A stretch of DNA of 64,000 nucleotides from Pseudomonas sp. RIT-PI-q (GTDB lineage Bacteria; Pseudomonadota; Gammaproteobacteria; Pseudomonadales; Pseudomonadaceae): assembly GCF_001297125.1 (NCBI RefSeq), contig NZ_LHPC01000056.1:1-64000 (forward strand), read 5' to 3'. Below, one piece after another: positions 1-10,237 of this stretch. The notes below the pieces were generated by a model that was not told where the DNA came from, did not search any database, and was given only the letters and a program-made list of their open reading frames with translations. Both the position numbers and the translations under genes were made by a program. Each line of letters begins with the position of its first letter. Within the stretch, counting starts at the first letter, position 1.

Positions 1-17
1 ATCAAACTCTTCAGTTC
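1..17 (-). rRNA. 16S rRNA, 5' end only (runs off the window)
   Basis: Read on the minus strand, these bases give GAACTGAAGAGTTTGAT, the conserved 5' end of Pseudomonas 16S rRNA. The rest of the gene lies to the left of the window. The upstream boxA and tandem rrn promoters support the call. The exact mature 5' end is taken from family knowledge. Confidence 0.9.
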
Positions 18-166
18 AAACATCTTTGGGTTTTTAAGAAACCCTAAACTTGGCTCAGCAATCGTTGGTTACATCTTTGATTTCTCGCGGAGTAACTTGT
101 GATGCTGATAATCTTGTTGACTATCAGTCTGACTCCACAAGCACCCACACGAATTGCTTGATTCAG

Positions 167-178
167 TTGTTAAAGAGC
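167..178 (-). promoter_or_regulatory. rrn leader boxA antitermination site
   Basis: On the minus strand this reads GCTCTTTAACAA, matching the boxA element of ribosomal RNA leaders that loads the Nus antitermination complex. It lies about 150 nt before the 16S 5' end and downstream of all three promoters, as expected. Confidence 0.85.
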
Positions 179-213
179 GGTTGATCAAGACTTTCGTCTC
201 AACCGAGGCGCGC

Positions 214-241
214 ATTCTACAGCGTCCTCTGTATCTGTCAA
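214..241 (-). promoter_or_regulatory. rrn promoter, proximal of three
   Basis: On the minus strand, -35 TTGACA (241-236) and -10 TAGAAT (219-214) are separated by 16 bp. The GC-rich discriminator after the -10 (GCGCGCC) is typical of stringently controlled rRNA promoters. Confidence 0.85.
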
Positions 242-322
242 GCGGTTATTTTTCGAAGTCCTCAAAGTTTCCTTTGCAACTTCAACCACTTGCGCTTCCG
301 ATCTCTCGTTAGCGGGAGGCGA

Positions 323-350
323 ATTCTACAGCGTTACTCGCTGCTGTCAA
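323..350 (-). promoter_or_regulatory. rrn promoter, middle of three
   Basis: On the minus strand, -35 TTGACA (350-345) and -10 TAGAAT (328-323) have a 16-bp spacer whose last bases (ACGCTG) match those of the proximal promoter. A GC-rich discriminator follows. The two look like duplicates. Confidence 0.83.
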
Positions 351-525
351 CACCTCTTTTCCGCTGCTTTCGACCGAGAAGATCGAATCGTTGATAAGGC
401 GAAAACACACTGCCTTAACAACTCCTTCCAGGCTTCGATGAACTGAAGCAACTTGCTGCCGAAAACTGCGTAACTCTTTGTTTGCCAAGGAGTTTTCCGT
501 TTCGACTGCGCCGGAAGTGGGGCGA

Positions 526-553
526 ATTATAGACCTCCAGAATCTACCGTCAA
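526..553 (-). promoter_or_regulatory. rrn promoter, distal of three
   Basis: On the minus strand, -35 TTGACG (553-548), a 16-bp spacer and a perfect -10 TATAAT (531-526) are followed by TCGCCCC. The -35 starts only 16 bp beyond the tyrS stop codon, so tyrS readthrough could also enter the rRNA operon. Confidence 0.83.
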
Positions 554-568
554 CCCCTAATTCCAGCT

Positions 569-1768
569 TTATTCGGATTTGAGCGTAATACGTGCAAATG
601 CCTTCTTGCCGGCCTGGCAAACATGGGTCGCGCCCAGTGCATATATAAAGGTGCGATCGACGACCTCACCATCTATACGCACACCACCCGAACCCAGCAG
701 ATCACGCGCAACAGCCGAGTTCTTCACCAGCCCTGCTTTATTAAGGACGGCAGCGATCGGCATATCCTCGGCAGCAGTCAATTCGATCTCTGGAAGATCG
801 TCCGGCAACTCGCCTTCTTTCATACGGTTACCCGCCGCACGGTGAGCATTGGCCGCAGCCTCTTCACCATGGAAGCGCGCAACGATCTCTTCGGCCAATT
901 TGATCTTGATGTCGCGAGGGTTTGCGCCCGCCTCGACATCTGCACGGAACGCATCGATCTCATCCATGGAGCGAAAGCTGAGCAATTCGAAGTAGCGCCA
1001 CATCAACACATCAGGAATGGAGACCAGCTTGCTGTACATGACGCCTGGCGCTTCCTGGATACCGACGTAGTTGCCCAAGGACTTGGACATCTTCTTCACA
1101 CCATCCAGACCTTCGAGCAGCGGCATCGTCAGAATGCACTGAGGCTCCTGACCGTAACCGCGCTGCAATTCACGCCCCATCAATAGGTTGAACTTCTGAT
1201 CGGTGCCACCCAGCTCGACATCCGCGCGCAAGGCAACCGAGTCATAACCCTGAACCAGCGGATAAAGGAACTCGTGAATGGCGATTGGCTGATTGGACGT
1301 GTAGCGCTTGTCGAAGTCGTCACGCTCGAGCATGCGAGCTACGGTGTACTGCGACGTCAGGCGAATGAAATCGGCCGGCCCCATCTGATCCATCCAGGTG
1401 GAGTTGAACGCAACTTCGGTTTTAGCCGGATCGAGGATCTTGAAGACCTGAGTCTTATAGGTCTCGGCATTCTCGAGGACCTGCTCGCGGGTAAGCGGCG
1501 GGCGTGTTGCACTCTTGCCGCTCGGATCACCGATCATCCCGGTGAAGTCACCTATAAGGAAGATCACCTGATGCCCCAGCTCCTGGAACTGGCGCAGCTT
1601 ATTAATAAGCACGGTGTGACCCAGGTGCAAATCCGGCGCAGTCGGATCGAAGCCTGCCTTAATACGTAGCGGCTGGCCACGCTTGAGCTTTTCGATCAGC
1701 TCGGACTCGACCAACAGTTCTTCCGCACCACGTTTGATCAGCGCTAGCTGCTCTTCAACCGACTTCAT
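569..1768 (-). CDS. tyrS: tyrosyl-tRNA synthetase
   Basis: Charges tRNA-Tyr with tyrosine in the cytoplasm. The protein is 399 residues. It has the class I HLGH motif at residues 48-51, KMSKS around residue 233, and a C-terminal S4-like RNA-binding domain over the last 65 residues. The start at 1768 (MKSVEEQL) was chosen because the residues encoded further upstream are not family-like. The length and position next to an rRNA operon match the P. aeruginosa paralogue called tyrZ, so that symbol is an alternative. The gene reads towards the rRNA operon. Confidence 0.95.
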   Translation of the reverse strand: MKSVEEQLALIKRGAEELLVESELIEKLKRGQPLRIKAGFDPTAPDLHLGHTVLINKLRQFQELGHQVIFLIGDFTGMIGDPSGKSATRPPLTREQVLENAETYKTQVFKILDPAKTEVAFNSTWMDQMGPADFIRLTSQYTVARMLERDDFDKRYTSNQPIAIHEFLYPLVQGYDSVALRADVELGGTDQKFNLLMGRELQRGYGQEPQCILTMPLLEGLDGVKKMSKSLGNYVGIQEAPGVMYSKLVSIPDVLMWRYFELLSFRSMDEIDAFRADVEAGANPRDIKIKLAEEIVARFHGEEAAANAHRAAGNRMKEGELPDDLPEIELTAAEDMPIAAVLNKAGLVKNSAVARDLLGSGGVRIDGEVVDRTFIYALGATHVCQAGKKAFARITLKSE

Positions 1769-1979
1769 AACAGACCCGCAAGGCTCGAATTCAAAGGGAA
1801 CCAACCATACAAGATCGCGCGTCAAATACAAGTTCTGCCCGGCGCACGGACGCCAATCCACGGACAGAGCGTCGCGGACTTGCTTCAGAGATGATTTGGT
1901 TATATTTTATACAGTTATTTCATCTTCATCATGTCATTCATCTTTTCCAATTCATCTTTTTTCAAAGTCAAAATTACCT

Positions 1980-3410
1980 ATGACCAAAGAATCGTCTAAA
2001 GCGCCACCGCTTTACCCGAAGACTCACCTGCTCGCAGCAAGTGGCATAGCCGCTCTACTGAGCCTGGCGCTTCTGGTATTCCCTTCCAGTGATGTTGAAG
2101 CCAAAAAGACAACTCTGAGTCTTGAACTGGAAAGCCCTGCTGAACAACTGACACAAGATCAAGACGCTGCTGACGCCGTCCAAGCCACAAATGAGCCAGT
2201 AGCTTCCCCTTTCGCGCAGATCGAAAACAGCGCCGAAGACACTCAGGAAACCGCCCAGGCCGCACCGGAACCCGCTCCTGCGCCCATCGTCGAAGAAAAG
2301 AAGGCGCCCAATCACAGGGAAGTGATCGTCACCAAAGGCGACACGCTCTCCACACTGTTCGCGAAAGTCGGTCTTCCGGCCGCTTCAGTGCATGAAGTGC
2401 TGTCCAGCGACAAGCAAGCCAAGCAGTTCAGCCAACTCAAACATGGCCAGAAACTCGAATTCGAACTCAGCCCCGACGGCCAACTGACCAACTTGCACAG
2501 CAAAGTCAGCGACGTCGAAAGCATTAGCCTGACCAAGAGCGACAAGGGTTACGCGTTCAACCGCATTACTGCCAAACCTACCGTCCGCTCCGCCTATGTT
2601 CACGGCGTGATCAACAGCTCGCTGTCGCAGTCGGCCGCACGTGCCGGCCTGTCTCACAGCCTGACCATGGACATGGCCAGCGTATTTGGCTATGACGTCG
2701 ACTTCGCCCAGGATATTCGCCAGGGTGACGAATTCGACGTGATCTACGAGCAGAAAGTGGTCAACGGCAAAGCTGTCGGCAACGGCCCGATCCTGTCCGC
2801 GCGCTTCACTAACCGCGGCAAGACCTACACCGCCGTGCGTTACACCAATAAACAAGGCAACAGCAGCTACTACACCGCCGACGGCAACAGCATGCGCAAG
2901 GCGTTTATCCGTACCCCGGTAGACTTTGCCCGCATCAGCTCGAAATTCTCCATGGGCCGCAAGCACCCAATCCTGAACAAGATCCGCGCCCATAAAGGTG
3001 TCGACTATGCAGCACCGCGCGGTACGCCGATCAAGGCTGCCGGTGACGGCAAAGTATTGTTGGCCGGTCGCCGCGGTGGCTACGGCAACACCGTGATCAT
3101 CCAGCACGGCAACACTTACCGTACGCTGTACGGGCACATGCAGGGCTTCGCCAAGGGCGTGCAGACTGGCGGCACCGTCAAGCAAGGCCAGGTTATTGGC
3201 TACATCGGCACCACCGGGCTCTCCACGGGGCCGCACTTGCATTACGAGTTCCAGGTCAACGGCGTGCACGTCGATCCACTGGGCCAGAAGCTGCCGATGG
3301 CCGATCCGATTGCCAAAGCCGAACGCGCACGTTTCCTGGCGCAGAGTCAGCCACTGATGGCGCGTATGGATCAAGAAAAGGCCACCATGCTGGCCTCGAG
3401 CAAACGCTAA
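1980..3410 (+). CDS. MepM-like M23 murein DD-endopeptidase
   Basis: Predicted envelope peptidase that cuts peptidoglycan cross-links. The 476-residue protein has a cytoplasmic N-terminus, one hydrophobic segment (about residues 17-35) and a Pro/Ala/Glu-rich linker. An OapA/LysM-like segment lies near 110-150 (VTKGDTLSTLF). A C-terminal M23 domain carries HKGVDY near 338 and GPHLHYEF near 420, which supply the zinc ligands. ATG at 1980 directly precedes the hydrophobic segment; upstream codons belong to the tyrS intergenic region. It is divergent from tyrS and 3 bp ahead of anmK, so the two are probably co-transcribed. Confidence 0.9.
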   Translation: MTKESSKAPPLYPKTHLLAASGIAALLSLALLVFPSSDVEAKKTTLSLELESPAEQLTQDQDAADAVQATNEPVASPFAQIENSAEDTQETAQAAPEPAPAPIVEEKKAPNHREVIVTKGDTLSTLFAKVGLPAASVHEVLSSDKQAKQFSQLKHGQKLEFELSPDGQLTNLHSKVSDVESISLTKSDKGYAFNRITAKPTVRSAYVHGVINSSLSQSAARAGLSHSLTMDMASVFGYDVDFAQDIRQGDEFDVIYEQKVVNGKAVGNGPILSARFTNRGKTYTAVRYTNKQGNSSYYTADGNSMRKAFIRTPVDFARISSKFSMGRKHPILNKIRAHKGVDYAAPRGTPIKAAGDGKVLLAGRRGGYGNTVIIQHGNTYRTLYGHMQGFAKGVQTGGTVKQGQVIGYIGTTGLSTGPHLHYEFQVNGVHVDPLGQKLPMADPIAKAERARFLAQSQPLMARMDQEKATMLASSKR

Positions 3411-4505
<1,095 letters not shown>

Positions 4506-4522
4506 AGCAGAACCCCGGACAG

Positions 4523-4555
4523 CAAAACGCCGCAGAGCCCTGAAGCCATGCGGCG
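4523..4555 (-). terminator. intrinsic terminator of erpA
   Basis: The 7-bp stem CGCCGCA/TGCGGCG (4528-4534 with 4549-4555) is followed on the minus strand by TTTTG. It lies between the convergent ends of anmK and erpA. Confidence 0.65.
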
Positions 4556-4578
4556 CTTGGTGATGCAGTGATTTGCGA

Positions 4579-4929
4579 TCAGATCGAGAACGAAGAGCCG
4601 CAGCCACAGGTGGTGCTGGCGTTCGGGTTCTTGATCACAAAACGCGAACCTTCCAGACCTTCCTGATAATCCACCTCGGCACCTGCCAGGTACTGGAAGC
4701 TCATCGGGTCCACGACCAGGCTCACGCCTTCGCGCTCGACGATGGTGTCGTCATCGGCCACTTCTTCATCGAAGGTAAAGCCGTACTGAAAACCTGAACA
4801 ACCGCCGCCCGTAACGAATACGCGCAGCTTCAAGCGATCATTCCCCTCTTCATCGACCAGACTCTTCACCTTGTGCGCGGCACCGTGAGTGAATTGCAAA
4901 GCCGTGGGGGTGAAGGATTCGACGCTCAT
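4579..4929 (-). CDS. erpA: iron-sulfur cluster insertion protein ErpA
   Basis: A-type carrier that delivers [4Fe-4S] clusters to apo-enzymes such as isoprenoid synthesis enzymes. The 116-residue protein carries the three family cysteines: C44 in GGGCSGFQY, and C108 and C110 in TTCGCGSSF. It has its own terminator and a recognisable upstream promoter. It is convergent with anmK. Confidence 0.96.
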   Translation of the reverse strand: MSVESFTPTALQFTHGAAHKVKSLVDEEGNDRLKLRVFVTGGGCSGFQYGFTFDEEVADDDTIVEREGVSLVVDPMSFQYLAGAEVDYQEGLEGSRFVIKNPNASTTCGCGSSFSI

Positions 4930-4976
4930 GCTGACTATCTCCCGGCGTTACGCCGCCATAATGCGTGATGACGCGC

Positions 4977-5006
4977 ATTATCCGCTTCTCCTAGAAAATT
5001 GGTCAA
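4977..5006 (-). promoter_or_regulatory. predicted erpA promoter with an overlapping dyad
   Basis: On the minus strand, -35 TTGACC (5006-5001), an 18-bp spacer and -10 GATAAT (4982-4977) lie about 50 bp before erpA. An 8-bp inverted repeat, ATAATGCG (4958-4965) with CGCATTAT (4974-4981), overlaps the -10 and could be a regulator site. Confidence 0.5.
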
Positions 5007-5052
5007 CTATTGTTACGGTATATCAATAAACCCGATTGCCGGCGCGGAATGC

Positions 5053-5079
5053 AAAAAGGCCCTTCAAGAGGGCCTTTTT
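5053..5079 (-). terminator. argC terminator (symmetric, could work both ways)
   Basis: Perfect 11-bp stem AAAAAGGCCCT/AGGGCCTTTTT around a 5-nt loop. It sits 18 bp beyond the argC stop. Confidence 0.85.
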
Positions 5080-5097
5080 GCTGAGCGGGATAAAGCC

Positions 5098-6132
5098 TTA
5101 CGGCAGCATGCCCGCGTGGGACAGGCCCAGACGCTCATCCAGACCAAATAGGATGTTCAGGTTCTGCACCGCCTGCCCCGACGCACCTTTGACCAGGTTG
5201 TCGATCACCGACAACACCACAACCAGGTCACCATCCTGCGGACGATGCACGGCGATACGGCAAACGTTGGCACCGCGCACGCTGCGGGTTTCCGGATGGC
5301 TGCCAGCCGGCATGACATCGACGAACGGTTCATTGGCATAGCGCTTTTCAAACAGCGCTTGCAGATCCACCGAGCGATCCACGACGGTCGCGTAGAGCGT
5401 CGAGTGAATGCCGCGAATCATCGGCGTCAGGTGCGGAACGAAGGTCAGACCGACGTCCTTGCCCGCTGCGCGACGCAGACCCTGGCGAATTTCCGGCAGG
5501 TGACGGTGACCTTTGACCGCGTAAGCCTTCATGCTTTCCGACGTCTCGGAGTACAGCGAACCTACAGAAGCACCACGACCGGCACCGCTGACACCGGACT
5601 TGCAGTCAGCGATCAGGCGAGTGGTGTCGGCAATACCAGCTTCGAGCAATGGCAGGAAACCCAATTGCGTCGCCGTCGGGTAGCAGCCCGGTACAGCGAT
5701 CAGGCGCGCCTGCTTGATTTGCTCGCGATTGACTTCCGGCAAGCCGTAGACCGCCTCCTCCAGCAGTTCCGGTGCGCCGTGCGGCTGACCGTACCACTTG
5801 GCCCACTCATCGGCGTCTTGCAGACGGAAGTCTGCCGACAGGTCGATGACTTTGGTTCCAGCCGCCAGCAGTTCACCTGCCAATGCATGGGCAACACCGT
5901 GCGGCGTGGCGAAGAACACCACGTCGCAGGCACCCAAGGTCTTGATGTCCGGAACGCTGAACGCCAGGCCGTCGTAATGACCGCGCAGGTTCGGGTACAT
6001 ATCAGCCACGGCCAGACCGGCCTCGGATCGGGAAGTGATCACTACCACTTCAGCTTGCGGATGCTGTGCCAACAGACGCAGCAGTTCGACACCGGTGTAA
6101 CCCGTGCCGCCGACGATACCGACCTTGACCAT
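5098..6132 (-). CDS. argC: N-acetyl-gamma-glutamyl-phosphate reductase
   Basis: NADPH-dependent reduction of N-acetylglutamyl phosphate in arginine synthesis. The 344-residue protein starts with the Rossmann motif [11 protein letters not shown] and contains the catalytic cysteine in [12 protein letters not shown]. The start at 6132 (MVKVGIVGG) gives the standard length; the longer upstream reading adds unrelated residues. It is divergent from hemJ and has a strong terminator. Confidence 0.96.
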   Translation of the reverse strand: MVKVGIVGGTGYTGVELLRLLAQHPQAEVVVITSRSEAGLAVADMYPNLRGHYDGLAFSVPDIKTLGACDVVFFATPHGVAHALAGELLAAGTKVIDLSADFRLQDADEWAKWYGQPHGAPELLEEAVYGLPEVNREQIKQARLIAVPGCYPTATQLGFLPLLEAGIADTTRLIADCKSGVSGAGRGASVGSLYSETSESMKAYAVKGHRHLPEIRQGLRRAAGKDVGLTFVPHLTPMIRGIHSTLYATVVDRSVDLQALFEKRYANEPFVDVMPAGSHPETRSVRGANVCRIAVHRPQDGDLVVVLSVIDNLVKGASGQAVQNLNILFGLDERLGLSHAGMLP

Positions 6133-6268
6133 AAACCTGCCCTCAACGAACCCACTGGAAAGCCGTCGATAATAGGGCCCGTATCGTTCTGCGACAACCG
6201 GCAAGGTGACGTGCGGAGCCTCAAGCCTCTACTATCCAGCCTACCGTGAACCTGGGAATAACTAAAAA

Positions 6269-6697
6269 ATGCTTTATCTGTGGCTCAAAGCGCTTCACAT
6301 CGTCAGCATGGTCTGCTGGTTTGCCGGCCTGTTTTATCTACCGCGCCTGTTCGTTTATCACGCGCAAAGCGAGGACACCGTCAGCAAGGAGCGCTTCAGC
6401 CTCATGGAGCGCAAGCTGTATCGGGGCATCATGGGGCCGGCGATGATCGCCACCCTGATTTTCGGTATTGCACTGATCTACCTCAACCCCGGCATCTTCA
6501 GCCAAGGTGCGTGGATTCACGCCAAGTTGACCCTCGTCGTGATCCTGATCGGCTACCACCACATGTGCGGCGCCCAGGTAAAACGTTTTGCCCGTGGCGA
6601 AAACACCCGCAGCCATGTCTTTTATCGCTGGTTCAATGAAGTGCCGGTTCTGATATTGCTGGCTATCGTAATTCTGGTCGTGGTTCGGCCGTTCTAA
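6269..6697 (+). CDS. hemJ: protoporphyrinogen oxidase HemJ
   Basis: Membrane enzyme that oxidises protoporphyrinogen IX to protoporphyrin IX in heme synthesis. The 142-residue protein has four hydrophobic segments. It carries the family's conserved His in LKALHIVSMVCWFAGLFYLP and, downstream, KLTLVVILIGYHH. It begins a plus-strand run that continues with the nitronate monooxygenase gene 33 bp later. Confidence 0.92.
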   Translation: MLYLWLKALHIVSMVCWFAGLFYLPRLFVYHAQSEDTVSKERFSLMERKLYRGIMGPAMIATLIFGIALIYLNPGIFSQGAWIHAKLTLVVILIGYHHMCGAQVKRFARGENTRSHVFYRWFNEVPVLILLAIVILVVVRPF

Positions 6698-6730
6698 TTT
6701 CAATCAGCACAACTTACCGGGGTACTTCCA

Positions 6731-7699
6731 ATGTCGCTGCCCGCTCTGCTCGAACAACGTTTACGCCTGCCCGTGGTGGCAGCGCCGATGTTCCTGATTT
6801 CCAACCCGCAATTGGTGCTCGCCTGCTGCCGCAATGGCGTGGTGGGCAGCTTCCCCGCACTGAACCAGCGCGAGAGCAGCGGCTTCAAGGCCTGGCTGGA
6901 AGAAATCGAAGCAGGGTTGGCGACACTGGAGAACCCCGCGCCTTACGCGGTAAACCTGATCGTCCACAACAGCAACCCACGACTGCAAGCGGACCTTGCG
7001 ATCTGCGTCGAACACAAAGTGCCGATCGTGATCACCAGCCTCGGCGCCGTGAAAGAACTGGTCGATGCAGTCCACAGCTATGGCGGCCTGGTGTTTCATG
7101 ACGTGACGACCCGTCGTCATGCCGAGAAAGCTGCCGAGGCCGGCGTGGATGGCTTGATCGCTGTTGCCGCAGGCGCGGGTGGACACGCTGGGACCTGGAG
7201 CCCGTTCTCGCTGATTGCCGAGATTCGCCAGTTCTTCGACAAAACGCTGTTGCTGGCCGGTTGCCTGAACCACGGCCACGAGATTCTCGCCGCGCAACTG
7301 CTCGGTGCGGATCTGGCCTACTTCGGTACGCGATTTATCGGCACCACTGAAAGTCATGCGCCTGACGCTTACAAGGAGATGCTGCTGACCGCCAGAGCGG
7401 CGGACATCGTCCATACTCCTGCGGTATCGGGCGTGCCGGCGAGCTTCATGCGCCAGAGCCTGGAGGCGGCGGGTTTCGACATGGCCGCGTTGCAGGGCAA
7501 GGGTGAGGTCGACTTCGGCTCCAAGCTCAAACCTATCAGCGATGAAGCCAAAGCCTGGAAAACCGTGTGGTCCGCGGGCCAAGGTGTCGGCGAAATCGAT
7601 GATTTACCGAGTGTCGATCAGCTAGTCGCACGCCTGGACGCCGAATACCGCAAGGCTCTGGAATTGGCGGCACAGCTGCCGAAACGCTGGCCGCGCTGA
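6731..7699 (+). CDS. nitronate monooxygenase (2-nitropropane dioxygenase family)
   Basis: FMN enzyme of the TIM-barrel NMO family, which oxidises propionate 3-nitronate and related nitronates. The 322-residue protein has the family's N-terminal PVVAAPMFLISNPQLV segment and the catalytic His in AAGAGGHAGTWSPF. Further on it has FMN-phosphate-binding GADLAYFGTRFI. The true substrate is not known from sequence. After the stop, a small hairpin (GGCCAG 7721-7726 with CTGGCC 7737-7742) lacks a clear T-run. Confidence 0.88.
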   Translation: MSLPALLEQRLRLPVVAAPMFLISNPQLVLACCRNGVVGSFPALNQRESSGFKAWLEEIEAGLATLENPAPYAVNLIVHNSNPRLQADLAICVEHKVPIVITSLGAVKELVDAVHSYGGLVFHDVTTRRHAEKAAEAGVDGLIAVAAGAGGHAGTWSPFSLIAEIRQFFDKTLLLAGCLNHGHEILAAQLLGADLAYFGTRFIGTTESHAPDAYKEMLLTARAADIVHTPAVSGVPASFMRQSLEAAGFDMAALQGKGEVDFGSKLKPISDEAKAWKTVWSAGQGVGEIDDLPSVDQLVARLDAEYRKALELAAQLPKRWPR

Positions 7700-7789
7700 C
7701 GATAAAGTTTGGCCAGTCACACTTGGCTGGCCTTACACTGCGAGCGCGCCACACTCTCTATTCAGCACTCGCGACAAGGATGCCTCGCA

Positions 7790-8764
7790 ATGAGCGAAAA
7801 CCGTTTCAAGATCGTATTCGACGGCGCTCTGTTGCCTGGTGTTGACATCACCACCGCCAAGCTCAATCTCGCCGCGTTGTACAAAAGCGAGGTGGCTGCC
7901 GTCGAACGCTTGTTCAGCGGTCAGGCGATTACCCTAAAGCGCGACCTGTCACAGACAGACGCACAGACTTACCTTCAAGCGCTGACGAAAACCGGCATCG
8001 ATGCGCGAATCGAAACCGAACCTTCGATCGAACTGAATCTGGCCGATGCTCACGAACACATTCCTCCCCGCGCACCACTGACGACAGATCCGGAATCACC
8101 GTACGCGCCACCGCGCGCTGCCGTCGGCGAAGCGCTGCCAACGTTTGCTCCGCTCAAGCCATTCAGCTTCGAGGGCCGCATCGGCCGCTTGCGTTTTCTG
8201 GCCTGGACGATGGCCCTGACGCTGGTGACGCTTGCCATTGGCTCAGTGTTTGCCATTTTCGGCTTGGCGCTCATCAGCACGGACTCGACCGCAGGCCTGA
8301 TCCTCGGCGGCCTGCTGGCGTTCATCCTTGTTGTAGCGCTCGCGTTCGTGAGTATCCAGTTCAGCGTCCAGCGCCTGCACGATATCGGCTGGTCCGGCTG
8401 GCTTTGGTTGTTGAACCTTGTGCCATTCGTGGGCAGCTTCTTCCCGTTTGTCATCATGGTTGTGCCGGGCAACGCCACAGCCAATCGGTACGGCGCGCCA
8501 CCTCCGCCCAACAGCGCGGCGGTCAAGGTGTTGTCTTCGCTGTGGATAGTGTTTATCGCCATCGTCGTGATTGGAGCACTGGCCGGAGGCATCACTGCAA
8601 TCCAGGAAGAGTACGAAAGCGCTGCCGAAACCAGCTATGAAAGTGGCTCGGTGATCACCGATGAAGTCGAAGTAGAGCCAGCCGCCGAGGCTGAGGAGGC
8701 GCCGAATTCAGCTGACGATGCAGCCGAAGAAGCCCAGCCCCCTGTAGACTCTGCGAAAGAATGA
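7790..8764 (+). CDS. DUF805 membrane protein with an N-terminal soluble domain
   Basis: Function unknown. The 324-residue protein has a soluble N-terminal part (about residues 1-115) and then a DUF805-type membrane domain with about four hydrophobic segments (residues 125-275) and the hallmark RLHDIGWSGW. It ends in an acidic Glu/Ala tail. The start at 7790 (MSENRFKIVF) has AAGGA 9 bp upstream and was preferred over an in-frame start at 7709. It stands alone between the nitronate monooxygenase and SDR genes. Confidence 0.8.
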   Translation: MSENRFKIVFDGALLPGVDITTAKLNLAALYKSEVAAVERLFSGQAITLKRDLSQTDAQTYLQALTKTGIDARIETEPSIELNLADAHEHIPPRAPLTTDPESPYAPPRAAVGEALPTFAPLKPFSFEGRIGRLRFLAWTMALTLVTLAIGSVFAIFGLALISTDSTAGLILGGLLAFILVVALAFVSIQFSVQRLHDIGWSGWLWLLNLVPFVGSFFPFVIMVVPGNATANRYGAPPPPNSAAVKVLSSLWIVFIAIVVIGALAGGITAIQEEYESAAETSYESGSVITDEVEVEPAAEAEEAPNSADDAAEEAQPPVDSAKE

Positions 8765-8826
8765 ACAGCGCTCCCCGCCCGTGACACCTGCGTCGCCGGC
8801 GCGGAGCTGTTGCGATGGAGAACTGC

Positions 8827-9615
8827 ATGACCCGTTACGCTCTGATCACTGGTGCTTCCAGCGGCATCGGCCTGGCAATGGCCGAAGCGCTGGCCCGGCG
8901 CGGCCGCAGCCTGATCCTGGTGGCCCGACAGCGTGATCAGCTGGAAAGTATTGCGATTGAACTGACTCAACGTTTTGGCGTGGAAGTGTTGTTCCGTGCC
9001 TGCGACCTCAGCGAGCCGTTGCGGCTGTCCGGATTCCTGCTGGAACTGGAAGAAGGTGACCGACAGATCGATTTGCTGGTCAACTGCGCCGGCATCGGCA
9101 CCTGCGGTCCCTTCCTGGCTCTGGACTGGATGACCGAGCAGGACCTGATCGAAGTGAACATTCTGGCGCTCACCCGCCTGTGTCACGCCATCGGTAACAG
9201 CATGGCGTTGCAGGGTGGCGGGCAGATTCTGAACGTCGCCTCGGTTGCGGCGTTCCATCCCGGCCCCTGGATGAGCACGTACTACGCCAGCAAGGCTTAT
9301 GTGCTGCACTTTTCCGAAGGGCTGCGAGTCGAGCTGAAGAAGTGCGCGGTCAAGGTGTCGGTGCTCTGCCCCGGCCCGACCCGCACGGGGTTTTTCCGCA
9401 CTGCTCAACTGGACACGGGCAAACTGATCGACAGCAAAATGCTGATGAGCCCTGAAGAAGTCGCGCTCTACACCGTGCGGGCCCTGGAGAAAAATCGCGC
9501 CATTATTATTCCGGGCCGACGCAACCGCTGGCGCGCCTTTCTGCCTCGGCTGGGCTCGCGGTGGCTGACCCGGACAATCGCCGGCATGGTCAATAAGGCT
9601 TACTGCCCGCGCTGA
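8827..9615 (+). CDS. short-chain dehydrogenase/reductase
   Basis: NAD(P)-dependent oxidoreductase of unknown substrate. The 262-residue protein has the cofactor loop TGASSGIG near the N-terminus and NCAGIG near residue 90. The active-site residues are the Ser in NVASVAAFHPGP and Tyr-x-x-x-Lys in YYASKAY. The start at 8827 has GGAG 6 bp upstream; an in-frame ATG at 8815 would add four residues. The C-terminus is basic with a hydrophobic stretch, possibly membrane-associating. Confidence 0.85.
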   Translation: MTRYALITGASSGIGLAMAEALARRGRSLILVARQRDQLESIAIELTQRFGVEVLFRACDLSEPLRLSGFLLELEEGDRQIDLLVNCAGIGTCGPFLALDWMTEQDLIEVNILALTRLCHAIGNSMALQGGGQILNVASVAAFHPGPWMSTYYASKAYVLHFSEGLRVELKKCAVKVSVLCPGPTRTGFFRTAQLDTGKLIDSKMLMSPEEVALYTVRALEKNRAIIIPGRRNRWRAFLPRLGSRWLTRTIAGMVNKAYCPR

Positions 9616-9696
9616 TCGAACCTCAAGGTAAAAGGCTGGGCTCGGGCATAACCCATGGTTACACTCAGGCCAGCTCAAACAACGGAGAAAACAGCT

Positions 9697-10035
9697 GTGG
9701 ATACTCTGTTCACCAAGATTATCAACCGGGAAATCCCGGCGAAGATCATTTACGAGGACGACCAGGTACTGGCCTTCCACGACATCAACCCACAGGCACC
9801 GGTGCATTTTCTGGTCATCCCGAAAAAAGCGGTGCGTACCCTTAATGACCTCACCGAGGACGACAAGGCATTGGCCGGGCATATTCTGTTCACTGCCCAG
9901 CGCCTGGCTCTGGAATTGGGCTGCGAAGAAGGTTTCCGCGTGGTCATGAACTGCAATGAACTGGGCGGGCAGACCGTTTATCACATTCATATGCATGTGT
10001 TGGGTCAGCGCCAGATGAATTGGCCGCCGGGCTGA
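9697..10035 (+). CDS. HIT-family nucleotide-binding protein (HINT-like)
   Basis: Small nucleotide phosphoramidase or hydrolase of the histidine-triad family. The 112-residue protein carries the triad in YHIHMHVLGQ. It begins with GTG at 9697 (VDTLFTKIINREIPAK), with GGAG 9 bp upstream. An in-frame ATG at 9655 would add 14 residues that do not look like the family. A REPIN follows directly. Confidence 0.92.
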   Translation: MDTLFTKIINREIPAKIIYEDDQVLAFHDINPQAPVHFLVIPKKAVRTLNDLTEDDKALAGHILFTAQRLALELGCEEGFRVVMNCNELGGQTVYHIHMHVLGQRQMNWPPG

Positions 10036-10049
10036 TTCAACACGATCCC

Positions 10050-10151
10050 CTGTAGGAGCGAGCTTGCTCGCGATGATCGATAACGATAACGCGTGTTTAC
10101 TGGTTAAACGCGGCGCTCTTGCGTCCTTCGCGAGCAAGCTCGCTCCTACAG
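10050..10151. repeat. REPIN (two inverted REP elements)
   Basis: A forward REP (TAGGAGCGAGCTTGCTCGCG, 10050-10073) is paired with its reverse complement (10128-10151). The spacer contains ATAACGATAACGCGTGTTT, shared in inverted orientation with the REPIN at 10897-10998. Confidence 0.9.
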
Positions 10152-10237
10152 ATCACGGTGCTATCCAATGACCCAACGCAAACCTTCCCCGGCCGATTGG
10201 GTTAAACTGGCCGCCGAGATTTTTCCCGGAGGTCAGC

